Source: Azorinus chamasolen
Lineage: Eukaryota > Mollusca > Bivalvia > Cardiida > Solecurtidae
DNA: 64,000 nucleotides
Reading direction: 5' to 3'
Assembly (NCBI GenBank): GCA_963576725.1
Contig: OY755244.1
Coordinates: 84,563,121 to 84,627,120 of the forward strand
Positions 1-11,215 of the stretch are shown here, in pieces. Below the pieces are notes generated by a model, which worked only from the letters and a program-made list of their open reading frames with translations, ran no database searches and had not been told where the DNA came from. Position 1 is the stretch's first letter, and every line of letters starts with the position of its first letter. Both the position numbers and the translations under genes were made by a program.

Positions 1-389
1 ACATGCGGTGAAGAAAATGCAAAGTTGAGGAGGCATTTTAATTTAAATGTAGAATTGATTGTATGGGTCAGAGTAGCTGGTAGGTCTTTTTTGGCATACA
101 TTTTGTATATGATTCCTGACAGCGATTACAATTTGTATGATTTTATCGAAATTAAGGCGCAAGTGCCAACAATCCTTTGCCATCTATCGTGACTCAATCG
201 TGGACAGGTAGGTCGACCACCGCCCGCCAGTTTGTTTGTTTTGACAGCGCGTATGAATCGTTCGAATGTTATTCGGTCGTTCGAATGTTATTCACTAGTG
301 ATTATATGCCCATGATTATCAAAAAATAAATGATAGTGTTACGTCACGCTGAAGCCACGTGTTATGTTATAAACGCCTTTTATGTTTTT

Positions 390-457
390 GCAAACAGAGT
401 AGACCCAGATCAGACGTCTCCTGTAGGAGCCGTCTGATCATGGTCTACTCCGTTTGC
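390..457. repeat. Family A hairpin
   Basis: 68-bp near-perfect palindrome starting GCAAACAGAGTAGACCCAG, centre CTCCTGTAGGAG, closing with the inverted arm. Two mismatched positions between arms. Confidence 0.85.
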
Positions 458-1183
458 TTTTGGACTATACGGAGCATATTCTACAGTTTCTACCATAGCT
501 AAATACGTATCTACTGACACACAATTAAAATACATTCATCATTTAATTAATATTCATAGTCTTTACTTCTATCTTGAATATTCATGGGCCAACGGGGTAA
601 TAACAGGTGGTTGCTTAATGCAGAACGAAAGTGATACACAGCTTTCGGTCTGCATTAAGCCACGTTTTTGTAAAATAAAAACAACAACAACAACAGACAT
701 ATACCTCCTTTATTGGTCGTTATAGAGCGGTTTACTGTATTTCTATATATATCGGCGTGTGTTGGGGGACAAATAGTTTGGGATATATTTGGAAACAATA
801 TTCATTGTTTCTATTGACCGAAGTTCGACCTCAATCATTTTAACGCTCACTCTGCCATTCACGACCTGATAGCATGTTATCGGTTTGGATCCTCACAAAA
901 CACCCAGTCATTCGGCATCTGATCAGGATCCAATCTGATTGATACTCGGTGAATACCTTCTCAAAAAACTTGAATCTACTTCTGACAAAACTGCAGCACA
1001 TCAGCTTTGGTACAGATATCACTCTTACTGTAGGTCAGTGGTTAAGTCTTTTCCGGACTAATAAAAGTTAATAATAAATTCATAAATGGTTCAATTTCGT
1101 GACTATATATGTGCCTACAGTAAAACCACGCTAAAGCCTGACGTTCAATGATGCATAAATATCGGTCATGGGGACCGGCGACA

Positions 1184-1270
1184 GCTTAAGGCAGGGTTAA
1201 AGTCATGCAGAAAGCTCCTCTAGGAGCTTTCTGTATGACTTTCACCCTTGCATTAAGCAGCCACCTGCCT
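1184..1270. repeat. Family C hairpin
   Basis: Arms begin CAGCTTAAGGCAGGG and close with CATTAAGCAGCCACCTG. The centre AAAGCTCCTCTAGGAGCTTT is a perfect 20-bp palindrome. Confidence 0.8.
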
Positions 1271-1301
1271 AAAAGTATCTAAATTCTTCTCTCATTGTAC
1301 T

Positions 1302-1420
1302 GTATATCAATGAAGTCAGTTTATTCTGTTACTCACTGATCGTGATGGGGGTTTTAGCTTGTATATATCAATGAAGTCATTTTATTCTGTTACTGACTGA
1401 TCGTGACGGGGGTTTTAGCG
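1302..1420 (+). repeat. Direct duplication, about 60-bp unit, two copies
   Basis: The run TATATCAATGAAGTCA, TTTATTCTGTTACT, CTGATCGTGA, GGGGGTTTTAGC occurs twice head to tail with about three differences, so the duplication is fairly recent. Confidence 0.8.
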
Positions 1421-3899
1421 TGTAACACATTATCATTCTCTATATACAGTTTGGATCCGGATGAGACTCGGTCTACCTCAGCTAATAAGATTATTTGTCA
1501 TATTATTTATACAGTAAACCCAGCCCAACCATTTACCTGTTCCAGATTCATGTATGGAATAATGACATCGTGAATATTTGTTAGCAATATATAAAATGTT
1601 CAAAGGGATGTTTTCTTTGACATAAACTGTAGAATCAAATATATATCGGGTCCAAAGCAAACAGCGGACAGGCGGCTCCTACAGAGAAGCGTTCTGATCT
1701 GGGTCTGTTCTGTTTGCAAAGTTGTAAAACAGTATTTATATGAGGGGGTCGGGTTTATTAAGATTCGGTTCACTTACATTGTACGTGTGGTTTCTTAATG
1801 CACGACAAACATAATGTAAAACTCCTTTGAGAGTTTTCTGCATTACTTGTGTCCCGCATTAAGCCACCGTCTGCTCGATAGACCCGGAATAACATTTCAT
1901 TTTAAATATATGACCAGGAACCCCATGATCTTGGTCTACTGATCCTTTTAAAGGGACACTGTACACCAATGGATTCATGAGACACCGGATTACAAATCGC
2001 TTATGACAGTCGTGTCGCGATAGACAATGTAAGGGCTACTATCTAAAAGATTACTGTACCTAAATTTGGCTACGAGTCACGCTAAAAATAACCCTTGGCT
2101 CACCCTAATGTGATTTGTGATGCATGTTGAATCATGTCCGTTTTAAAAGAAACATTTACTTCATGAATAATTGAATATTCAGGAAATAATGACAACATGA
2201 ATATTAATTGTATAATAGCACATGAACATAAGAATGTTTAGCCATGACTGAAACGTGCGAATCAGGTCTATATTAGTATCATAAGCATATAGAGCAGGTC
2301 CTGATAAGATGGGTCCTTCATGAGTCATCTGATCTGGGTCTACTCTGTTTGCAAAAACATTTAAAATTATATCTATGGAGTAAAGGATTATTAATTATAA
2401 GAGTTCAGTGACGTTTGCATATTGATTGAGCAACGGATGAGTGGTTCAGAGACATGTCGTTCACACATAACCCTTTACCTGATAAGTATTCAGTTCAGAA
2501 ATAATGACATTATGAATATCAATATGCTGGGGGTTTTATATTGACATTTTGAACATGAGCTATTTAGACTATAATGCAGGCGCTATATAATCACATTATC
2601 AGAGTTATATAATTCCATAAGCAAATAGAGTTGACCCGCAGTAGGCGACTGATCTGGGTCTACTCTGTTTGCAAAGAAGTTAAAGGGTGTCTTTATGAGG
2701 TAAAGGGTTAACATTTGTTATAGGAAAGTTTATCCCTTTTTCTCATTTTGGAGTATTTAAAGGGGATGGGATGGTTTGAACTCTCCCATTATTTAATCCC
2801 ACATTTCGAAACGAACAAACATGAAAACAACCCAACCCGTTGAAAAGATATATGTCACCGTCCTAATTTAGTTGACCTTGACTGTCGTATTTCAAAATGG
2901 GCGAAATGAATTAAATCCGAGAATAGCGATTCTGTTTTGAAATATACCCCATGTAAATGTCACCACGCCTTCATAGTGTAATCATGTGAATATGAGAAAT
3001 GAGTAACTTGACATTTGAAATCAATGTAGAACCAGATCACTAGGAACCCGTTCATAATGAATGAACGCAACTCTTAAAAACTATGAGTCTATTCACTTCC
3101 AAAGTTTAAAATTACTCGCTCATACTTCCTGTGTAGGCCTACTCGATTGAAACGTTTTATTATCCTACCGATGTAAAATATATGTTTAAACCCACTACTG
3201 TTGTTGTGGTTATCTCCAATTCGTTCAAGCTATGGGTTATGTTCCCAGTGTCGAACAGTGTGGATCCAGATGAGACACGGGGCAACACGGATTTTCCTCT
3301 GTACACAAGTTCGTTGCATATGAAATTCAGGCGGTGAATGAAACGATTGGGAATTGCCCTTCCCTTCATATAAACGTATTTTCATGCATTTGAAAACAGA
3401 GTAGACCCAGATCAGACAGCTCCTATACCAGTTTCCTGATCAGGATCTGCTCTTTTTGTTAGTGAGATGTGAACGATATGTTTCTTTACTTTCTAAAATG
3501 GCTACAAAGTTCCACATTCCATATTTGGTTATAACTAGTTTGTCCATGAATATACAGCAAGTGTAGCAAGTAGACTAAATGTAGAACAGTAATAAGAGAT
3601 TTAAGCGTTCGATTTAAAACATGACGTCCGCCCAAACAATGAACTACTGCACTTTTTGTTGAATCATATTCAGTCAAGATTTAGAAAAAAAATCATTGAT
3701 CAAGTGTAGAATAGCTTGTACCCTGATTATTGTCCAACCAGTAACATGGCGTCTAATCTGGATGTAAGCTGATTGCCAAATGTCAGCTACATGTGTATTG
3801 TGAGAAGCAGAATAAGGGGACCGCTTGTGCATGAAAGAATCCCTCCCACGCTAATTATGGGGTTACCCTTTACCGGGCACATGCGCATTTTGGCAGATT

Positions 3900-3967
3900 G
3901 CAAACAGAGTAGATCCAGATCAGACGGCTCCTGCAGGAGCCGTCTGATCTGGATCTACTCTGTTTGC
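3900..3967. repeat. Family A hairpin, perfect 68-bp palindrome
   Basis: All 34 positions of one arm pair with the other with no spacer. The arm begins GCAAACAGAGTAGATCCAG and the centre is GGCTCCTGCAGGAGCC. Both arms carry the GATCC variant where most copies have GACCC. It sits inside a roughly 250-bp element bordered by TTACCC (about 3863) and AAGGGTT (about 4105). Confidence 0.95.
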
Positions 3968-4424
3968 TTATAAAATAATAAGGATCAGATTCTAGAGTTT
4001 CTGCCATAGTAAACATTCCTTTGTTCATTTCACCGTTATAAAACATGTAGGTAACGTATATCTCTATACAGGCATTCATTCTTACTTGCATATTATTGAG
4101 TAAAGGGTTCAGTGACACCTATTACACCACTTTGTGCTTGATTCTGTCGTTATAAGTCAGCTGACTATTCAAACATTTCCTTCACGAATATCTATATAAG
4201 AAATAATGACGTCATGAATAGTAATTAGATTAATTATTATAATAGGACATGGATAGGGGAATTTTTGTCTATGACACATATCAATATTATTGCATAAGCA
4301 ATAGACTAAACAGACGGCCCCTGTAGGGTTAACGACATAGTCCGACTCAATCCGTGTGCAGGACACTTATAATGCACAGTTAAGTTTAACTCTTTACTCC
4401 ATAAATACACTTTTCTACACTTTT

Positions 4425-4492
4425 ACAAACAGAGTAGACCCAGATCAGACGGCTCCTATAGGATCCGTCTGATCAGGGTCTGCTATGTTTGC
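4425..4492. repeat. Family A hairpin
   Basis: Near-perfect palindrome with the AGAGTAGACCCAGATCAGAC arm, centre GGCTCCTATAGGATCC, and right arm with the TGATCAGGGTCTGCTATG variant. Confidence 0.85.
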
Positions 4493-4602
4493 TTATGAAA
4501 TAAAGAAGATCTAATTATACAGTCTCTTCATTTGCCAAAACTTTTTGTATCCATGTGTCACAATAAAAAATGACTGTCGTTAAAACGTATATTAATATTC
4601 AT

Positions 4603-4833
4603 TTAACCCATTACCTCATAGGCTATTTTAAGATACAACCTCTTTGAATAAATCTACCGAAAAGGAGCATTAAATAGAGAAAAGGACAAGTTTAGAAATT
4701 TGTAGTTTGAAACCATTGTGATAAATAGAGCATTTGCTCCTATAGGAGCAAATGCTCTATTTATCACAATGGTTTCACAAAGTGACTTCTACATCTAGTC
4801 GTCAAAAGTCGTCAATATGAGGGAACGGATTAA
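4603..4833. mobile_element. Family B palindromic element with TTAA ends
   Basis: 231-bp unit: TTAACCCATTACCTCATAGG at the left, GTCAATATGAGGGAACGGATTAA at the right. A perfect 68-bp palindrome at 4709-4776 begins GAAACCATTGTGATAAATAG and has centre TGCTCCTATAGGAGCA. TTAA borders with CCC/GGG just inside are the hallmark of piggyBac-type non-autonomous elements; no transposase is present, so the superfamily is inference. Confidence 0.85.
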
Positions 4834-5476
4834 ACTTGACTGTAGATATGTACACATGAATTACTAACGGGAATATTATCAAATTATGGCGCCATAAACA
4901 CTCAGTCCTAAATTAGATACATGCATGTCAGCAAGTGCATTAGAAATACCGAGACACGTGCATGCATGACGAGTGCATTAGAATACCCATGTAAGGAATT
5001 TGGTTACAAGATTATCATATCTATACATGACTCTTTTCATTTACACACAATGTCCCGATTTTTTCCCTGTAGTAAACCAACCCTTTGGATGATAGACACG
5101 AGTTGTCTGGTATTTGCATGCAGTGTAGACCTAGATCAGGGATCTCCTATTTAACCCCTTTGACCAGGGTGTGTGCTATTTGTCATTCTGATTCTGTCAA
5201 AGATTATATGTTTTCATACTGAATGGATCCAATTGTAATTTCCCTTTGGAAATTCAGCAGTCAAATGATGAACTGATTATGGTACTACGGTCTGTTTTGG
5301 TCTTATTTTTACTCTACAATGTACGTGAAACGGACACGCAGTCATCGTAATATTTGTCTCTTCTCTGTCATTGTATGTCTGTCTCTCTCCCTATCTCTCT
5401 TTGTCTCCCTATCTGCCTGTCCCTCTATCTCTTTCTGTACATTTTTCTCTCTCATCTCGTATTCTTTCTTTTACAG

Positions 5477-5567
5477 TGTGTCCTTCGTCATTACGGACTT
5501 CGGCGCTTCTAGAGAACTCGGGGAAGACGAGACATTTATGTCTCTTCATGGAACTGAAGAGTATCTG
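5477..5567 (+). CDS. TBK1: TBK1-like exon a: DFG motif and activation loop
   Basis: The acceptor is a long pyrimidine tract ending TTTTACAG; the donor is GTATGT. The exon begins at the third base of a codon and ends in phase 0. It encodes ITDFGASREL followed by EDETFMSLHGTEEYL. DFG binds the Mg-ATP in the kinase family. The serine codon at 5541-5543 aligns with human TBK1 Ser172, the activating phosphosite. The upstream exon carrying HRDxKPxN was not found in 1-5476. Confidence 0.93.
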
Positions 5568-6019
5568 GTATGTGTCGAGTGAATGAAAGACCCGTCGCTA
5601 TTTCTTATACAACAAACTTTCATTAATTAATCATGCTTAAGGACATGGTGTCAATTTGCTAGGCGTTTTAAATATATGCCTAAATTACATAAACCATGTG
5701 TTTATATGCTAAAAAAGTATACCTCGAGACAAATGATCGAATCAACGCCGACGAAGACGAAACTTTCATGTGTTTGATATCGCAGACCCCGGTGTTATTC
5801 GCCGGTGTATTAGTATCTATTCGGATAGTGTTTTAGTTTAAAGATGTGATAATAGTTTATGTACAGCAAACAGTTATAAATATCTGAGAAAACGGTTTAT
5901 TTTGTATCAATGGGGCATTTTGCGCTATATGTTCAATTTGACATTCTTTATGAGAACAATTGAACCAACACGACGTTGTATGATATTATTGAAAATGCAA
6001 TGTATGCATTTTTGTCTAC

Positions 6020-6270
6020 TTCTGATCTTTAACTCATTTTCTAAATAGAGCATTTCGAGGGCTTGGTGCAAAACTATTCTAACTCCTTCACAAAATGAAG
6101 GAGTTAGAATAGTATTACACCAAACCTTCGATTTGCTCCCTAGGAACAAATGTTCTTTTTATTACAATGGTATCAAAACTAAACAGTTCTAAACTGTTCC
6201 TTATCTCTAGTTAATGCTCTTTTTTGGTAGATTTATTCAAAGAGGTTCGGTCTAAACTAGTCTGGGAGGA
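6020..6270. mobile_element. Family B element interrupted by a 75-bp hairpin
   Basis: The family B palindrome (TAAATAGAGCATTT ... ATTTGCTCC ... ATTACAATGGT) is split at its ATTTGCTCC. To the right follow the usual family B motifs CTCTAGTTAATGCTC and GGTAGATTTATTCAAAGAGG. The TTAA ends have degenerated. Confidence 0.75.
6056..6130. mobile_element. 75-bp micro-hairpin element (copy 1) with ATTT target duplication
   Basis: Begins CGAGGGCTTGGTGCAAAACT, ends with the near-inverse and CTTCG; the centre is AACTCCTTCA..TGAAGGAGTT. ATTT precedes (6052-6055) and follows (6131-6134), and removing one copy restores the family B sequence GAGCATTTGCTCC. A second 75-bp copy lies at 63365-63439. Confidence 0.88.
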
Positions 6271-6545
6271 AATGAGTCAAAACGAGTGTTTGAAACTTTA
6301 ATTTTACTGTATTATATTTGTTATAGTCAAGGCGGTTTCAATAGAACTGGATATATAAGAAAAGTAGACTCACAGCATTTTATACCGTAAAACCCATCAA
6401 AAGCAACCACCATCGAGGTGTAATTCTAAGTCATATGAAATAGCTTAATGCCGAACGACAGGTATGCAGACTGCTCCTTCTACATAAAGCTTTCTAAATA
6501 AATTTCCTTGCAGGAGAAACGCAATGCAAAGGGACCATTTTATGC

Positions 6546-7128
6546 AACCCCCCCCCCCCCCGATCAGATCTGGGGGCATATTGTTTTTGCCCTGTTTGTC
6601 TGTTTGTTTGTCAGCAACTTTAACATTGGTCATAACTTTTAAGCCAGTACAGATAGAGACTTGTTATTTGGCATGCTTATGTATCTCATAAAGCCGCAAA
6701 TTTTGAGGGGTGACATGTCAAGGTCAAGGTCATCCTTCAAGGTCAAAGGTCAAATATATGTGTCAAATCACCGACTTTAACATTGGCCATAACTTTTGGA
6801 CCAGTAGAGATAGAGACTTGATATTTGGCATGCTTGTGTATCTCATGAGGCTGCATATTTTTAGGGATGACATGTCATGGTCAAGGTCATCCTTCAGGGT
6901 CAAAGGTCAAATTGTCTGTTTCTTTGTCTGTAACTTTTACGCAACCTTAACATTGGTCTTAACTTTTGAGCCAGTACAGATAGAGACTTGATATTTGGCA
7001 TGCATATGTATCTCATAAAGCCGCACATATTGAGGGGTGACATGTCAAGGTCAAGGTCATCCTTGGAGGTCAGAGGTCAAATATATGAGGGGGTATAGTG
7101 TTTCACAAACACATCTTGTTGGCATTAA
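6546..7128 (+). mobile_element. Tandem-repeat element with 3' hairpin and CTTG end (Helentron/pearl-like)
   Basis: Starts with a C-run and GATCAGATCTGGGGGCATA, the right half of a 5' hairpin seen intact in the copy at 40757. Internal units of about 150 bp contain CATAACTTTTG, AGTAGAGATAGAGACTTG, ATATTTGGCATGC and AAGGTCAAGGTCATCC. The end is GTGTTTCACAAACAC (a hairpin) followed by ATCTTG. No coding capacity. The architecture resembles pearl/HINE elements; the link is inference. Confidence 0.7.
6547..6560 (+). repeat. Poly-C run
   Basis: About 14 consecutive C residues where the sister element has CCCCCAAGATC, an expansion of the short C tract of the 5' hairpin. Confidence 0.9.
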
Positions 7129-7219
7129 TTTTATTCTGTATAACATTTTGATAAATGTATGTTCGGTTTATGCAACAGGTACGTATATATTCAAATAACA
7201 ATGTTTTCTTTACCTCTAG

Positions 7220-7377
7220 CACCCGGAGATGTTTGAACTAGCTGTGCTAAGACGCCCGGGCAACCAGAGCTTTACGTCAGCAACAGACCTCTGGAGCCTC
7301 GGGGTCACGGTGTACCACGTGGCCACTGGCCGATTACCGTTTCAACCATTCGGGGGACGGACGAACGCACAAACTAT
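7220..7377 (+). CDS. TBK1: TBK1-like exon b: kinase C-lobe (HPEM, DLWSLGV)
   Basis: The acceptor is TTTACCTCTAG and the donor GTGAGG. The exon starts in phase 0 and ends with two bases of a Met codon. It encodes HPEMFELAVLRR, equivalent to the APE-region HPDMYE of TBK1, then TDLWSLGVTVYHVATGRLPFQPF, the subdomain IX helix and the PFxPF turn typical of IKK-related kinases. The invariant Asp of subdomain IX is present. The loop between HPEM and DLWS is close in length to the vertebrate one. Confidence 0.95.
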
Positions 7378-8884
7378 GTGAGGTCCATAGATATTACGAT
7401 AAAACCTATCCACAGTAATCATTTAAAACATAGTCTAGCCTGTGGTAGCTTAACTTGTGGCAGGTCGAAAGTTATGCAGAAATCTCCTAATGCAGTTTTT
7501 TGCTTTACCGTTGGCCTGCATTAACCGCTCACCGGCCTTTAAGACAGAATGTAGCTTAATGCAAATTGAAAATTGTGCGGAAAGCTTCTGTGTTAATTTC
7601 GTTCTGCATTAAGCAATCACCTATTTTTAAAGACACTGTTGTCTTTCCATTAGATGGTCACTTTGGAGAGGTTCTGCTGTATTCGTTCTTGAAGCTGCTA
7701 CCCTAGAAAGTTTAGAAACTGTCTTAAGTCTATAGGAGCGTTCTGTGTTACTTTCACCTTGCTTTAAGCAGTCACCTGCCCTAAATTCCAACTAATTAAC
7801 ACAATTTAGTTGATATTATAGAGAGGTTTTACTGTATATCATGAATAGTAATCACTTGTTTCATAATGGCATATGAACACTGGAATTAAGGCCATAGCAG
7901 AAACTTCATTTTCCTAAGCAACAGAGGAGACCCTGATCAGACGGTTCCTACAAGAGGCGTCTGATCTGGGTGTACCCTGTTTGCAAAGAAGATAAAGTCG
8001 TCTCTACCAGGAAAGGATTTAAGGTGTTAGAGTAAAGCTGAACGAAGGTTATGCAGGGCTTTCTGCGTATAGCAAGCCTGTTTTGAAAGACCGCTATGCC
8101 ATTTAGTAGTCGCTTTCGAGATGTTCTACCGTATCTACAGGAAATCCGGAGTCATTACCACAGGAAATCCCGGGGTCATTACCACGGAAATCCGGAGTCA
8201 AGGCACGTGGTAGCTTAATGCAGGGTGGAAATCATGCAATAAGCTGCCTCCTGCCTAAAATATCGAATATTTTTCATTACTAAAATTACCGTTTAGATGG
8301 GTTTTACAGTATACGTTTCAACAATTCAGTGTAATGAATATTCCGTTATATCGAATATCGTTATAACGAGTATTCACTGTAATTTACCACAGTCTAATTT
8401 GCATTTATAGCAACTTCAGAGTGTAATCAGCTTTTGGTTTTGGCAAACTGGTTTTGATGCTTTTGTTTCCTAAAAATGAGTAATATTTCAAACGAGATGT
8501 GGAGTACCCTGTTTTTGACGTACTCCATCTTTGCACGGTTGTCAGGAGTACATCCAATATAGTGTGCCACAAGAGTCGCGCTCTAAGTCCTAGAGTGTAT
8601 ACCTTTGAATGTTGAATGGTCATCAATATTTAGCAGTATGACAGAGTATAATTTGCTAGGGAACTTTCAACTTTGAATGACAAACAGTGCAGGACCTGAC
8701 CAGAAGATCCTCTGATCTTGTTCTACGCTATTGCAAATGTCAGGACATTCTTCTCTAGCATTCTAATTGTCAATACACAGTTTGTTTATTAATTTCAAAA
8801 TTCTACCTTTTAACCACAGGAAGTGTAGTTATTTCAGTATTATGCATATACAATATGATACCCGTATACCTATTTTATTTTCAG
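7378..8884 (+). other. Intron b-c
   Basis: Holds two or three family C-like copies (about 7448-7530, 7550-7615, 7650-7835) and another half copy near 8208-8310, a family A hairpin (7915-7984), and a short triplicated motif GGAAATCC..GTCATTACCAC at 8150-8200. No exon seen. Confidence 0.7.
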
Positions 8885-8995
8885 GTTTCAAATAATATCC
8901 TCTCGAAGGAGCGGTGTCATTTCCGGTGTGCAACTCCAACAGAATGGCCAGATCTTGTGGTCACGTGAACTTCCGGTCACATGTCATCTTTCAGA
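8885..8995 (+). CDS. TBK1: TBK1-like exon c: kinase C-lobe (SGVISGVQ)
   Basis: The acceptor is TATTTTATTTTCAG and the donor GTAAGT. The first base completes the ATG split from the previous exon; two bases (GA) carry over. The encoded run FQIISSRRSGVISGVQ then QILWSRELPVTCHLSE aligns with the vertebrate segment containing GKPSGAISGVQ and WSGDMPVSCSLS, including the conserved SG-ISGVQ. Confidence 0.94.
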
Positions 8996-9647
8996 GTAAG
9001 TAGCTGTTCTATTTTCAGTCAATCGGAAATCCTCAAGGTCGTCTACACAGGGTTAGTTTACCGACATCTCCAGTGGGTTCCGATTGAATTACAATTTAAC
9101 CCGACTAAACTATTTTGTTTATTCAGTCATATGTTTAATTCATCATTTCATATATCTGTAGCTCTAATCTCTTTATATTAGTCAAAGTTTTAACGGAACA
9201 GAGTCCCTAAAGGAGTGAAAATTTGGGCCCGGATGAGATGCTGACTAACTCGGCGTCTAATCAGGGTCCAAACACACTAACTGATATTTCAAGGGTTTGG
9301 CGAATTTGAAAGGGTCTAAATCAATGGGTAGTCACAGCTAAACGAATTTGAGATAAAAATAAAAAATATGACGCACCTCTTGTACTAAATTAAAACGCTC
9401 GTGCTTTGATTTCAATGCACATTCCGCCACTCCTAATCGGCAATTGAAAGCACTCACGAGGACCGCTTTATCATCACTATTTGTTCATTACGTTATCACT
9501 ACTTGCGAAACAATGTATTGCATGACATTGTACTAAGGTACCTTGCACTGCCTAGTTCGGATCTTTGTCTATGTTTAAATACAATAGAATCCATCTATGG
9601 CGGTCAGTTTTCTATTAACTGATTCACTCCCATTTTATACTTGTACA

Positions 9648-9957
9648 GTTAAACTTCGATATCTCGAACTTCAGAGGAATGTGCAAATTAGTTCGAAATA
9701 ACAGTAGTTCGAGTTATACGCTTTATAATCTGAACAATTTCTCGACATCACAGCTTAATACAGGTCTAAAGTAATACTGAAAGCTCCTGTAGAAGTTTTC
9801 AGCATTGCCTTAGACCTGTATTAAGCTGTCACACGTGTTTCTAGATATCTGTAGCAATACACTTTAGAGTAATTCTATATTGTAAGTTTTGGAAGGACTG
9901 AACGTTTTGTTCAAGTTATCTCGAAGTTCGAGTTATCCGAGTTCGAGATATCGAAAG
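9648..9957. mobile_element. Family I element (TCGAACTTC termini) with a GCTCCT-type hairpin
   Basis: Ends: ACAGTTAAACTTCGATATCT CGAAC at left and GAAGTTCGAGTTATCCGAG then GAGATATCGA at right, inverted. The internal hairpin 9753-9830 runs CAGCTTAATACAGGTCTAAA to its inverse, with centre GAAAGCTCCTGTAGAAGTTTTC. Other copies are at about 44215-44530 and about 63490-63600. Non-autonomous DNA element; superfamily uncertain. Confidence 0.7.
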
Positions 9958-10749
9958 GTACAAAAATGAGTCATGCAGGAAATACCACATACAAAACAAA
10001 CACTCGCCCGAACAGCAACACAAGGAAACAGCAAATGTACACGGGTAGAAAAAACAACAAGAGACGCACAAAGACAAAACAAACATTCAATAGGAGGAAG
10101 ATGGAAGTACCGCCTTGGAACGGTCAGTGACAAAAGTCACCGGGGGTTTAAACCGGTTTATGGGCGCCCAACCTCACCCTTATTCCATCCCCATCCTAAA
10201 AGACAAACAGTGTAAATAAACGTATCCCCTCTCCGACTAATCTACAACAACCGCGACAGCAAATACAGTGGTAAAGTGCATGTATAACAAAAAAACATTT
10301 AATTGAACATACTGTATCCACCTATCGCTAGTGTACTCAATGATTGAGCTGCAAACAGAGTAACTGTAGAAAAGTAATAAAGGGTACGACAAAAATGAAA
10401 TAGTACAGATATCCGACGTTCTCCTTCCATTTCTGGATTTAAGAGGTCGAACTGTATATGTTATCTCGTTCAAACCCATCCCATGTTTATGTGAGGGGTT
10501 CCAGTAAAACAAGTATATACCGATGAGACCCTTGACATTGACTGTCGCAGGTCGGTCAAAAGTAAAAATTCAAACGGCGAAGACACAGCGTCTACTGTTA
10601 TCGAACCCATGAAGAAAATAATATAGTACATATTTCGATTAATAACTGACGAATTTCCTTGGCAATCTAATTTGGATGGATAGGTGGGTCGATTGATGAC
10701 TAATAGCTGTTTTATTGGTCATTTGATCAGTCCTTTGATAAATGGTTCG

Positions 10750-10780
10750 ATTCATTCATTCATTCATTCATTCATTCATT
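10750..10780 (+). repeat. (TTCA)n microsatellite
   Basis: Seven perfect ATTC/TTCA units about 40 bases upstream of the exon d acceptor. Confidence 0.95.
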
Positions 10781-10819
10781 TGGCACATATATATCACGCA
10801 TTTAACTGTCTTGTTATAG

Positions 10820-10999
10820 GGGACTTCGACGTCTTTTGGAACCAATACTTGCTGGCCTGTTTGAAACCGACCCAAAGAAGGCACTAAATTTTGAAAAATA
10901 CTTCGAGCTGGTTAGTGGCATAGCAACAATGAAGACACTGAAGGTGTTCAACTCCCAGAGGGGCAACAACCTTACCGTCTACCTCCGTCCTAGAGATAA
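10820..10999 (+). CDS. TBK1: TBK1-like exon d: end of kinase lobe and start of ubiquitin-like domain
   Basis: The acceptor is TTGTTATAG and the donor GTAAGT. Phase fits: the first base completes a Glu codon, and two bases of an Asn codon carry over. LRRLLEPILAGLFETDPKK followed by NFEKYFEL matches the last kinase helices of TBK1 (LTPVLANILEAD, FDQFFAE). KTLKVFNSQRGNNLTVYL is the first strand of the ubiquitin-like domain. The following intron is the 18-kb one that holds the giant foldback element. Confidence 0.94.
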
Positions 11000-11107
11000 G
11001 TAAGTCACTGCAGCCACTTCTTCATTTTATATGAATCTTGAAAAGGGTCCAGTAAAACCTCGATACTACGAACACTCAAATACGTACCATTATTGATCTT
11101 TAACACA

Positions 11108-11208
11108 GGTGGAAATTTAATGCAGGGTGAAAGTCACGCAGAAAGCTCCTCTAGGACCTTTCTGCATGACTTTCACCCTGCATTAAGCAAACACCTGCTT
11201 ACAAAGAC
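11108..11208. repeat. Family C hairpin
   Basis: ACAGGTGGAAATTTAATGCAGG at left, CATTAAGCAAACACCTG at right, centre AAAGCTCCTCTAGGACCTTT. Near-perfect arms of about 45 bp. Confidence 0.8.
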
Positions 11209-11215
11209 ATACTTT

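Larger units (their letters stand above)
1..5476 (+). other. Upstream intron or 5' region filled with short palindromic elements
   Basis: No coding exon was recognised; specifically, no HRDxKPxN kinase exon. The stretch holds several family A hairpins and remnants (390-457, about 1655-1722, about 2290-2360, about 2625-2676, 3393-3460, 3900-3967, 4425-4492), family C hairpins (about 605-663, 1184-1270, 1785-1872), a family B element (4603-4833), and the family D arm half-sites near 880-940 and 1448. A 60-bp direct duplication lies at 1302-1420. Between about 2700 and 3380 little structure is seen. Confidence 0.7.
5568..7219 (+). other. Intron a-b
   Basis: Contains a broken family B element with a 75-bp hairpin inserted in it, and one tandem-repeat element (6546-7128). 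No exon seen. Confidence 0.8.
8996..10819 (+). other. Intron c-d
   Basis: Holds a half-degenerate family D site (9220-9275), a family I element (about 9648-9957) and a TTCA microsatellite. Between about 9960 and 10700 no element or exon is recognised. Confidence 0.7.

Noticed and set aside
1..5476. Search for the upstream kinase exon (HRDxKPxN)
   Set aside because: No matching sequence with splice sites was found, so the 5' exons are taken to lie outside the window.
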